Shown: positions 9,481 to 18,720 of the stretch, piece after piece
How the letters are laid out: the number at the start of each line of letters is the position of its first letter
Position numbering within the stretch: the stretch's first letter is position 1
Assembly (NCBI GenBank): GCA_021441665.1
Contig: JAGYYN010032035.1
Location: 1 to 20,424, forward strand
DNA length: 20,424 bases
Reading direction: 5' to 3'
Source: Euplotes cf. woodruffi 2 WChen-2021
Lineage: Eukaryota > Ciliophora > Spirotrichea > Euplotida > Euplotidae
Notes under the pieces: model-generated
What the model was told of the DNA's origin: nothing
Databases searched by the model: none
Seen by the model: only the letters and a program-made list of their open reading frames with translations
Translations under genes and position numbers: made by a program

Positions 9481-10117
9481 ATGCAATCAATTACAAACTT
9501 CAGACACCCAGACTCACAAATGAAGTACGTTATTCTCAGTGAAGACATTGACGGGGAAATGAGTCCGGTGGAGGACTACACATCCCTCGATGATTTCGCA
9601 ATCACGAATCAGTCAATGAATGAGCTCGTCAGCTGTGGGCAGATAAATGTCTTTCATAAAAGTAATTCCACCTTAATTTATATCCAGCCTTCACGATCTT
9701 AATCTAACTTAACATAGACAATAGTGAAAATCAACCCTGCCAGGCGCAGATTGAGCCAAAGCCAGATGCAGATCTAAATTCCGAGGGACTAAAGGTAGTT
9801 GGTGATGACAGTAAGCTAATCGAACAGCCTTTGAACCCAGAAGTCAAAGCACATGCAAATATCAGTGAAGAGCTAAACGAACTGAGGTTTTTAAACATCC
9901 AAATCAATAATAGAAATCATGACGTGATATTTAATTCTTGCCTCCAGTTCACAGGTATTTTAGATTCGAGTTAAAATCGATTATTAAGATGCTTTCAATG
10001 GTGTAATTGAATGTAGAATCAGTCCCAGCTGAATTCAATGTCAGAATTGATAGAGGAAATATCTCCATTAGCACGAGAAATCAACTTATAGTCGATTCGA
10101 TGATGAGCACTGTGTAA
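9481..10117 (+). CDS. Small uncharacterised three-exon protein
   Basis: Unrecognised protein of 172 residues. Exons 9481-9661, 9718-9954 and 10017-10117; the GT-AG introns are 56 and 62 nt, and the spliced length is an exact multiple of three, ending in TAA at 10115-10117. Without splicing the first exon would stop at 9700-9702. The sequence is acidic (KYVILSEDIDGEMSPVEDY near the start, then a Pro/Asp/Glu-rich middle), with no signal peptide, membrane span or known motif. It needs no TGA codon and no frameshift. It may be a regulatory or adaptor protein, but nothing in the sequence shows it. Confidence 0.75.
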
Positions 10118-10337
10118 ATGTAAAATTCATTCACTAAAAATAGAGTAAATAAAGATTAGTAGTTTTATTTACTAATGATAAGAGCTTAATATTTAAGTGA
10201 AATAAAAACAGATAAATAAATAGATTATAAAAATTATAAGCATTAATTTAAAATTTCAGTCAACTTTTTTTACTTTCAATTAGAGAAAAGTTAAAATAAA
10301 AACACACAAGTATTTTAATTTATAATATATTGAACAA

Positions 10338-12438
10338 ATGGTAAAATTACAAAGCAAATGGCCTGCATGAACTTTGATGCTGGCCTTGATGCTTGCAAAT
10401 CTTTCAAATGCTGATGATACGAATTTTCCTTCGTTCAAATGAGGAATTGTTGATAAGGGAAAATCAGTTCAACTAAAGAAATCTTCAGATCCAATTTATT
10501 ATGCTGTAAGTGATTGACTTCAGAAAAGGTAAGAATATATCACAATTTAGAAGATATTATATATCAAAGTCAAATAATTTATTATTGATAAAACTAACAG
10601 TTTTCCATTGTTTTTCTCAAATTTTCTATATAAAAATTCAAAATTCTGTATCAACTTGTAAATCCGCAATCTCTGCATAAAACAGTCTAATCTTTATTAA
10701 TCATCTTTCATTCCGACTTCAGCTAAATTCTATTTCCAAATAACGATCAACTACAATTCCCTTCCTTTATCGATGATTTAATTTAGGTATCTGAGTTCAG
10801 CCCAAAAGCCAGGTAATTTTGATTCGACTAATAAGCTACCGATTTGCAGATAAATCAGCTGTTTAGGATACGACTACAAATCAGGGGATGCTGGTTGAGA
10901 CTACGTTCCTGACTACCAAGAGTTCGAAGTCTGCGACCAGGACAACCAAACTGGATTCACGTGTGCTCACGGCCTTAGTTGCTCCGGCCAGATTGATTTC
11001 CAAGTAGATGGTAAACCCATTTTAAGGCTGTTTGAGTTTTTATATCTCTAGGCGTCAAAAATCCTGCTTTTTGAACCAGGGCCGGAATAGAAGAACATGG
11101 TGGAGAGATGGTTGATACTATACGCGCACTTAATCGGGTGGAGAGTGAAGAAGGGGATGATGTGTTTTTATTTCATGTTACTGAGATTACTGAAAGTGGA
11201 GAGATTTCAAAAACAGCTCGTCTTTTTCAATACGATGCAGGTTTTAAGTATAAAGTCAATCTTGATGACTTCAAAACTGTTCCTCATCAGTTGATTTGAA
11301 AATCTGGATATTCTCTTGAGCTTCTTGATAAATCTGGACATATATGACTCAAAAAAGATGATGAAGCTAAAGCTGATTGATATGAAAAACCAGATTTTAC
11401 AAAGGTAGAAAACTGATTAAAAGTGGAATGATATTTGAGCATATTTTTGTTTTCAGTATTTTTTGAACAAAAGAAATAATAGTATAACCATATTCTGAAT
11501 AATCATTTAATAATGGACGTATATCCTTTAACTAGTAAAATTATTATTCAAATTTTTGTTTAGACAGCAAGTACACAATTCTACGGTCCTCGTAAGCCAA
11601 ACGATATATGTTACTACGAAAGGACCTGTTCCAGCAGCATGTCTGAGTACGCCTCATACAGTACAACCTCGCACATTGGTTTTAACCCACTCGACCGGAA
11701 TGGAAAAGTAGTATCATTTTGTCCGTTAGCCAGAGGGAAGCTTCTAAATTCACTATACAACTACTGTAAGTTTCCCATAGCTATAAATCCCCACTTCATC
11801 ATTTTTTATTAGTAATCTGATGCCCGTGTAATTCTATCTTCTCTATTTAAACTGTGATTTAGTCCACGATAACGCAATTGCCGCGAGTCCGATAGAAAAA
11901 GATCTCTTCGTGATGTTCAACATGAACAACAGGTAAATTGTGAGTAATAATTTACTAGGACGAGCTGTCCGAGCGAATGCCTTGCTTACATCGACAAGTT
12001 CTCCTTAACTTCAGGTAACAAATCACTGCTTTTATTTTTGGATTTTTAATTATAAAAATCAGCAAAAATGGGGTTTTAGAGCCTTGGGCGGTTTTGCATT
12101 CACGCAGTTAAGTTACTGATTTTGTAGGAAATGTGAAGAACAGCGCGTATTTTCATTGCTTGCTGAGAAACTACACACAAGAGGTTAAGAACTTGATATG
12201 GCTTAAGTAAGACTGGTTTTTGATAGTGACTGAGCGATTAATGTATTTAGGTACTATAAATTGGTATATTTGCTGCAGCCTGGTACGTATACTCGCTTAT
12301 ATACGCTTAGATGGATACGCTAAAGTTGCGAGTAATGACAATTGAGTCAAAAGAGTCATAACGAGAGATTTTTACGGAGATGAAGGAGTCTACGGTATTG
12401 GTCCAAACCAGTTTAGCGATTTTTATGAAACAGAATAA
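10338..12438 (+). CDS. Secreted cysteine-rich protein, ten exons
   Basis: Unrecognised 426-residue protein. It starts MVKLQSKWPA then a hydrophobic run (TLMLALMLANLSNA) and a likely signal-peptide cleavage before DDTN. Ten exons join in frame: 10338-10528, 10787-10812, 10867-11010, 11052-11404, 11564-11765, 11863-11932, 11959-12014, 12128-12206, 12251-12282 and 12311-12438. Introns are 258, 54, 41, 159, 97, 26, 113, 44 and 28 nt. The mature part has about 17 Cys, roughly half written as TGA and half as TGT/TGC, in motifs such as FTCAHGLSCSGQ and RTSCPSECLAY; there is an N-glycosylation sequon at RNYT. No second membrane span is seen, so it should be secreted or peripheral. The TAA at 12436-12438 may be followed by a 30-codon +1 extension. 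The boundaries of the first and fourth introns are the least certain. Confidence 0.75.
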
Positions 12439-12630
12439 AGTCATTTTCAATAAAATCACTAAAAAAGATTTGGGAATATTAACTACCACTATTAGGAATC
12501 TTGGTATTTTTAAGATTGATGGTTGTTAAATGCTAAATTAGTTGAGTTGAGCACACTTCTTGAACGGAGAAATGACTTCGAGACTGATACTGGTTTTTCA
12601 CTAAAGATATCATTTGATAATTGGCCTATA

Positions 12631-13448
12631 TTAAATGATTATATCTTGATTACTATGAACTTCATCATTGTTTGATTCTTTATCATCGTTTAAGTTAACA
12701 GTATTTTCTTGAGCTTTAATTTCATCAATATTGTTCTTATTCTTAGCATTTCCAGAAAATGCATTCATTAATCTTGATAATGCTTCGGTCCGTTTACTCT
12801 TGGTATTATGTATTTTTTGTAGCAGTTCGACTTCAAGCTCTTCCATTTTCTTGATTCGTTCATTATTCTTGCGTATTCTGTTCTTTTCACGTTCAAGCTG
12901 TATTGAATACTCTGACTTCTGGTGTCCATGATGTTCTTTCTGTTGATAAGTTCTGCTTTCACCTTTAAAGTTACTTAAAACCCTTACTTTTATACATATT
13001 TTTATTTAAAAGGTTGTCAAGCTGTTCTCGAACTTCATCTCTGAGTTGTCGTCTAGCAAATAGTAATAACTACACATACTTTGATTCAAAAATTTGTTGC
13101 CGCTTCTTTTGTATATTTTCTTTAATTTGTTCTTTAACTTTCAAAAACTTCGTGCGGTTATTTTAACTCCTAAAAATACTGAGATCACGATACCAATTCG
13201 TTCTTTTCAATATTTCGATTTTGAGTCTTCATTATATGCGACTGGTGATCAATACGGATTTTGTTAAATTTCTCAAGCTGGAGATTGAATTTTTCAATCT
13301 CCTTACTCGCCCTCATCTCAGTATTTTGCAAAGACTTAACTCGGTTTGAAATAACTTCGTATTTTTGTTCTGTGTTCTTCCGTTTTTTATTTGCTCTACA
13401 ATGATATAAATATTTTAATTTCACTGTTGCTAATGAAACCAAGTCCAT
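12631..13448 (-). CDS. Lysine-rich coiled-coil protein, unknown function
   Basis: Not recognised. ATG at 13446-13448, TAA at 12631-12633. Exons 13448-13194, 13169-13080, 13052-12988 and 12962-12631 are split by three tiny introns of 24, 27 and 25 nt. Exon 2 then begins ELK followed by AAA-TAA (13158-13163), where a +1 shift gives NRTKFLKVKEQIKENIQKK and a 246-residue product. Alternatively the first intron is 46 nt (13148-13193), which removes the stop and gives 239 residues. Both models are in frame. Nearly the whole protein is a charged coiled coil (EKFNLQLEKFNKIR, QLEREKNRIRKNNERIKKME), ending in an acidic Asn/Asp tail. A cytoskeletal or basal-body role is possible but not shown. It is convergent with the secreted-protein gene (gap under 200 bp). 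Confidence 0.75.
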
Positions 13449-13942
13449 TTTTACTTTACAGTTTATTTAAGTATTATTTTACTTATTTGGCTTCATAGCG
13501 ATAAAAAAATTTTGAATAAAAAATACAGTAAAAATAACGGAAATCTGTTGCTATTAAGATTGTAAATGTAGTTAATGTTGAATTACATCTCGACTCAAGA
13601 TACGTATTAGATACCTGTACATAATCTGTCCATCTATAGCTATTAATCATTACTGACTGTCTATAAAATTATTATATTTTGGCCGTAGTATACTTCACAA
13701 TCAGTGATTAATGGTTTAGCCTCACTTTTATGTATTTTAATTGCTTCAACAGTCGACTGTGTGACAACCAGTCGAAAATAAATTAAAATCTGCATATAAA
13801 ATAACTAGTATTTAAAATAAATCGTCAAAACTGCATTTAGTTGTCATTTTATAGTATAAATTAGCTTGACTTTGATTAAACTCATTGTGTGCTGAGTAAA
13901 GGTTTAAAAGCTAAAATAATAAATGCGCATTTAGATTGCTAT
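13449..13942. other. AT-rich intergenic region, no gene seen
   Basis: Upstream of the coiled-coil gene and downstream of the next minus-strand gene. Very AT-rich, without an open frame of note on either strand. A partly symmetric GTCGACTGTGTGACAACCAG stretch near 13751 gives weak dyads. The exact upper limit depends on where the next gene ends (14140 or 13943). Confidence 0.5.
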
Positions 13943-14139
13943 TTATTTGTTAGGATCCTTCTTAGATACCAATTTAAACATCAACCTGATTTGCAGTGTT
14001 TTTTTAAGTCACAGAATGCAGATTTGTATGGTATTTTCAACTGTAATAACCCCCAATGTCATTCGCGAATCGAAATTACACAGTAATATGAGGAACGAAT
14101 TAGAAAGGAGTTTGGAGGTAGGTGAGGCCATAAAAATAA

Positions 14140-14651
14140 TTAGTACGCAGATTTGGTTTGATGTAAAAGTGATTGTAGCTTTCAAGAATACGGGTTGCTT
14201 TTTGTTGGTGAATAATTTACAATCACTCCATTTGTCCTCTTAACATTCTTGGTCTCAACTACAAATGGAAGACTGTAGTTTTTGCTCTTATTTTGAGATA
14301 TAAGTGTCTTCTGGAAGCACATTGAGTAGCTTAATTTGACCCTAAATTGAGAAATTCATTTTATATTGAAGTGGAGTGAATTTTAGATAAATTAAATAAT
14401 TAAGCGTACCTTCACGTTTCGTATATAGGACTCTTGCTTACTCTTCGCTCGTTCTTGGCTTAGTAAAATATTGCTTTTGTTAGCTAAATACAATTGATTA
14501 CATTTGAAGGAGAATAATCTAAAAAACACGGACTGTTAAGTTTTTTCTTCGCAAATTTGAATCGTCTAAGCCTGTCTTCTTCAGGAAGAGCAAAGCTGTT
14601 GCTATCATAGTTCCTTGAAGGAGTGCTGCTTCTTAACTTTGGTAAGCTCAT
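14140..14651 (-). CDS. Uncharacterised protein with +2 and +1 stop-frameshift sites
   Basis: Unrecognised. ATG at 14649-14651 begins MSLPKLRSSTPSRNYD. The frame runs to VINCI then ATT-TAG (14484-14489). Coding resumes +2 as ANKSNILLSQERAKSKQ and reaches a 68-nt intron (14342-14409). The second exon starts GQIKLLNVLPED and meets AAA-TAA (14288-14293); +1 continues KSKNYSLPFVVETKNVKR, through a TGA (Cys), to TAA at 14140-14142. The total is 146 residues and a multiple of three. A donor at 14146 could instead splice to 14040 and extend the protein to a TAA at 13943, with another shift (ACT-TAA) on the way. The protein is basic, with no known domain. Alternatively an intron from the GTAATC donor at 14489 plus a GAG-TAA shift replaces the +2 event. 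Confidence 0.55.
14288..14293 (-). other. Candidate +1 frameshift site AAA-TAA
   Basis: DTYISK ends at AAA-TAA; skipping T gives 48 further codons (KSKNYSLPFVVETKNVKRTN and on). The downstream frame is clearly coding in style and includes a TGA as Cys. No fitting short GT-AG intron was found around it. Confidence 0.65.
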
Positions 14652-14700
14652 AATAAATAAAATTATATAACAATCAATTTTATTGAATTAAATCAGCATC
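14652..14700. promoter_or_regulatory. 49-bp divergent intergenic promoter
   Basis: Only 49 A/T-rich bases separate the start codons of the minus-strand unknown gene and RRP8. Both promoters and both 5' leaders must fit in or overlap here, or extend into the opposite coding region. A TATATAAC stretch and a TATTGAATTA motif are visible; neither is proven functional. Confidence 0.6.
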
Positions 14701-15558
14701 ATGTCTGTCCAGAAAAAGCAGAGCAAGCAAGCTAAAACTAGTGAAGAAGTCAGTCCGCAGCCTGTTGTTGATTTTGCAGCAATTATGAAGCAACAACTTG
14801 CATCGATTAGCAAAGAGCCTATAGCAGAGCCGAAAATAAATAAGTCTACTGAGAAAAAGACTGTCAAGCACGCCAAACAGCCAGAGGAAGAACTAAAATC
14901 AAGTAGGTTTCGGTGGTTGAATGAAAAACTATACACATCTCAGAGTGCGGATTCTTTCGAATACTTCAAGCAAAATGAGGACTGATTTCGGGATTATCAC
15001 GAGGGGTTTAAAAATCAGGTCAAAAAGTGGCCTAAAAATCCTGTTGATATATTCATCAACGAGCTGCTCAAAGAAAAATACCACAGCAAAGTAATTGCTG
15101 ATCTCGGGTGCGGAGAAGGCAAACTTGAGTTAAGACTAAAAGAGCAAAACCCAAAGAGGACTATTTATTCGTATGATATCGGTAAAATGGACGATCATGT
15201 GATACAAGCAGATATCTCTAATCTGCCGCTTGAAAACCACTCTCTAGATATTGCGATATTCAGCTTGTCCTTAATGTTAACGAATTTTGTTGAAATGCTG
15301 ATTGAAGCGAATCGAGTGCTGAAGCCTGATGGACTACTTTTTATTGCTGAAGTCTCAAGCAGATTAGAAATCAATAAATTTGTTTCTTTACTCAAACAAA
15401 TAGGTTTTAGTAAGCAGAAGGTCAGCCAAATCGAAACTTTCTTTTATGTTATGATTTTGAAGAAAGAAAATGAAATCTCGAAGAAAGCAAGAAAGAAACT
15501 GATTAAATCGATTGACTCTCAAGAGTATTTAAAGCCATGAAAATATAAAAAGCGATAG
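14701..15558 (+). CDS. RRP8: Rrp8-type 25S/28S rRNA adenine N1-methyltransferase (nucleomethylin family)
   Basis: SAM-dependent methyltransferase; in yeast and human this family makes m1A in large-subunit rRNA in the nucleolus. 285 residues, single exon. The basic N-terminus (about 1-75) is variable. Then come the Rrp8 hallmark SSRFRWLNEKLYTS (about 65-80), DYHEGFKNQVKKWPKNPVD, SAM motif I VIADLGCGEGKLE (about residues 131-143), the acidic-loop motif YSYDIGK, LPLENHSLDIAIFSLSL and EANRVLKPDGLLFIAEVSS. Two TGA codons must be read through: 14983-14985 (between NED and FRDYHEGF) and 15538-15540 (after YLKP); the true stop is TAG at 15556-15558. Under the standard code the gene would be split before its catalytic domain. 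The conserved Trp of FRW and KKWP are TGG, which argues TGA is Cys. It is convergent with the DDX21-like gene. Confidence 0.93.
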
Positions 15559-15919
15559 TGAATTTTAATCAATTGAATAGCATTTTTAAAGCTATTTTAG
15601 GTAAATTTTGTTTTGACATATGTTTTTATTTGTTTTTCGATCTAATTGATTGAGTAAAAATATAAAATATCAAGCTGATTTATATCTTTAAACATAATTC
15701 TTACTTTACACGAATTAACGTAGCAAAATTAAAATTTTATTAATGTTTTATTCAATTTATTGGAAATAAAAAAATATTATCATAACATCTGAATATAATT
15801 TCTTTGAAATGTTAAAACTATATAATTTCAATGTGTTTTTAAAATAAAATTGAATAATTTTCAATAGTTATGACTTAAAGTTTTATTTGTTTTCTCTAGA
15901 CATAAGCCCTTTTATCAAA
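15559..15919. other. AT-rich spacer between converging RRP8 and helicase genes
   Basis: 360 bp, very AT-rich, holding both 3' ends. No ORF, hairpin with a strong stem, or RNA gene was seen. Confidence 0.6.
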
Positions 15920-18086
15920 CTAATAGCGATCTCCTCTATACGAGTCTCTATTATTACTATGTCCTGAGTACCCATTTGACTTTGAGTCAGCATTTCCGTG
16001 ATTTCGGAGTCTTGATGTATATCCAGATCCGCCTCCAAATGAATTGTTAGAGTTAAAGCCTGACCCACCATGGCCACCATCATATCCTCCAGATGGTCGT
16101 GATCCAAATCTTCCGCCACCGAAGTCTTTCGGGAAATCGTTTCCATATCCACCAGGTCTTGGTCTTTGTTCATAGCCGCCTCTTCTAAATCCAGATCCGG
16201 ATGATCTGCCTCCAAAACCTCCTCGTCTTGGTTCGATTGGAGGAGCTTCAGTTTCGAAGAGTTCAGGCAGTTCTTTAGCGACTTCAATTTGATAGCTCAT
16301 CGACCTTCTTGAGTCTTTTTCATTTTGGTACAGATCTTGCACTGCGCTTGTGTGTTCTTCTGGGACATCGAATACTGCCCCCTTTTTGCTATCGTACATT
16401 CTCATTCCTCTGATGGCGTCAACGATATTTTGAGGAAGGAGTCTTCTCAAAATTCCCCATACGTATGAGATGCCTCTGAATTCCTCGTTCGTTTGCAGAT
16501 CAAAGGTTACGTAGTGTTCCTCACCTGTGAGGAGAGACCTCTTTTTAATTGTTTTTGTCGTCCCTGAAATGTACGCGAGGGCAAGCGACACTGCTTTTAA
16601 CGCGCCCTTCGAGTCAATTAAATTCTGAGCTGTATCTTCAAATAGCTTCAGGACCTCTTCGTCGACTTTATCGAATCCTTTGATAGCCTCCTTTGCTGAA
16701 GACTTAATGATTTCTTCGGGTTGGGGTGCTCCGATTTTCTTTAGTTTAATTCCTGCTTTTGATTCGATTAAATTGATCAATCCTTGCTGCTTTTTAGTAT
16801 AAAAAGTAATGCATGTTCCGCTGTTTCCAGCTCTTGCAGTTCTTCCAGATCTGTGGATGTATGTCTCCACATCCTTTGGTGGTTCAAGCTGGATGACCAA
16901 ATCGACGTTTGGAATATCAAGTCCTCTTGAAGCGACGTCAGTAGCAACAAGGACATTGAACTTTCCTTCTCTAAATCTTTTGAGGGTAACTTCTCTTTGA
17001 TTTTTGGGCAATGTCACCGTGTAAGACCTCTACGTCGTGAGTGACTTTATCTGCGAGCATGACAGTGTTGGCATCTTGCTTTGTTTGCGCAAAAACAATA
17101 GTTTTTCCGTGGAGTCCACCATAACAAAGTAAAATGTCTGCTAATGTATTTGTCCTGTTTGTATACGGGCAGTTAATTGCTAAATGCTGCACAGTTCGAG
17201 ATGTTTTGTTCTTCAAGTCCTTCACAAGATCAACATAGCGATAGTCTTGGTTTAAATACTTGCTCGCAACGTTTTTGACCCAAATAGGGATAGTTGCGGA
17301 GAAAAGTAAAAATTGAGGTTTTGCTTTCGCATCTTTTGTAATGTTTGACATGATCTTTTCAACGTCTTCCTGGAAGCCCATGTTTAACATTTGATCTGCT
17401 TCATCCAATCAGACTGCTTTTATTGTGCTGAAGTCGATATTTCCTCTTTCAATGTGGTCAAGTACTCTGCCAGTTGTTCCGACGAAGAACTCAACTCCTG
17501 ATCTGAGTTCTCTCGTCTGATCATCAATAGAAACACCACCGTAGACTGTAATTACTTTGTATTCAGTTTCGGAGTGCCTTAGTGCTTTCAGTTCTTTCGC
17601 GACTTGCAGTGCGAGTTCTCTTGTCGGAGCGAGGATGATAGCCAGCAGTTTGCGTCTATGCTCCGACCTCGATTCAGATGAAAAATACCCGAGTTTTCTA
17701 TACTTTTCGACAAGAGGCAAACAAAAAGCTAGTGTTTTCCCAGACCCAGTCAAATCCCTCGCGATGAGATCGTCTCCGCCGTAGATGTAGCGGAAGGTTG
17801 ACATTTGGACGGGGAATAGCGTTGTAATTCCTCTAGCATTGAGTCCTTTGACAGTATTATCGGTAAGTTCTGGGAAATCATCAAAGTTGGTGTCTTTCTC
17901 CGAGTTTTTGATAGAGCTCTGGTCCATATCGCTTCTCTCCTCCGAGTACTCCTTGCTTTGCTCCTTGAGATCCCTCTTCCTCCTCGGCTTCGGTGAGGAA
18001 CTGCGGTCTTTAGATTTTGGAGTGTCGTTGTTGGGTGACGACCACCGATTTCTTTTGCCTATCCTTGATTTGCGAGTGTCTTCCAT
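15920..18086 (-). CDS. DDX21: DDX21/DDX50-like nucleolar DEAD-box RNA helicase with GUCT domain and RGG tail
   Basis: ATP-dependent RNA helicase. By family it acts in nucleolar pre-rRNA processing. ATG at 18084-18086, TAG at 15920-15922, about 721 residues, no intron. The N-terminus is Ser/Lys/Arg-rich. Motif order: Q-motif region (LFPVQMSTFRYI), motif I DLTGSGKT, Ia PTREL, Ib TTGR (usually TPGR), II LDEAD, III SAT, IV IVFAQTK, V ATDVASRGLD, VI HRSGRTARAG. The GUCT domain follows (GEEHYVTFDLQTNEEFRGIS to GAVFDVPEEH), then a Gly/Arg-rich tail (RRGGFGGRSSGSGFRRGGYE). TGA at 17409-17411, directly before LDEAD, is read as Cys. The frame breaks once at an A5 run (17001-17005), inside the conserved segment after LHGDIAQ: one A fewer would give the expected NQREVTLKRF. 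The conserved Trp in PIWVKN and YVWGIL are TGG. Confidence 0.93.
17001..17005 (-). other. One-base frame break at A5 homopolymer inside the helicase
   Basis: Upstream frame LHGDIAQ, downstream frame NQREVTLKRFREGKF. Removing one A from the run (T5 on the + strand) joins them in the family consensus. No stop codon sits at the break, so it is not the usual Euplotes shift. As written, the upstream frame would run KSKRSYPQKI to ATT-TAG, where a +1 shift would re-enter the correct frame. Confidence 0.7.
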
Positions 18087-18720
18087 CTTAGATTGCGTTT
18101 TATGTGATTGGGGCTATAACAGAAATTATATCGCTGATGCTGCAGAATTAATACTAAAAATATTGCAGTTGTAAATGCGATGTTTGGATTCCAGCAATTA
18201 TTAGAAGCCAATCTTTTTAATCATTTTTACCAATAAATTTTTACAATTTTGTAAATTCATTTGATATATATATATATATATATTTTTGATTGATTTTAGC
18301 TAGGTATCTGAGTCAAGGACTACTATGTCAGGAGAAGTAGATTGAACAAACATTAAGGATTTTAGATGGAAGTTGAGATTGAATATTTTTAAATGTTGAG
18401 ATTTGGTATTGTATTAGGATGTAGAGTGTTTGAGAAATTTGATAAGTAAAATTTATTAATATATGAGATAGTTGTTTAACAATTAATCAAAAATCTTGAT
18501 TTAGGATTGGAAATTACTTATTGTACTACATATTGAAAGTTAAAAATAATTAAAGAGTAAATTGATTAATAGATAAATTTGAAAGAAATATTATCAATTG
18601 CACATATTACCAAAAAATCAGAACAAATAAGAAACCTGCTATCAGATTAATCTTCGATGCATTACATTTTCGATAAAGTAGAGTTGATTAAAAACTTTGC
18701 TTAATTCTAAACCACTTTAG
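18087..18720. other. AT-rich intergenic region with (AT)n run
   Basis: About 630 bp between two minus-strand genes, so it holds the helicase promoter and the 3' flank of the FAM161 gene. A (AT)10 microsatellite lies at 18264-18283. No reading frame, RNA gene or terminal repeats were recognised. Confidence 0.6.

Noticed and set aside
11097-11294. Plus-strand ORF in another frame of the secreted-protein exon
   Set aside because: The overlapping frame starting at 11054 joins all ten exons; this one does not.
13889-14243. Two plus-strand ORFs
   Set aside because: They overlap the minus-strand gene with AAA-TAA shift and TGA=Cys; their composition is not coding-like and they have no recognisable domain.
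15883-16287. Minus-strand Asp/Glu/Leu-rich ORF
   Set aside because: An out-of-frame shadow of the helicase Gly/Arg-rich tail, whose repeats keep all frames open.
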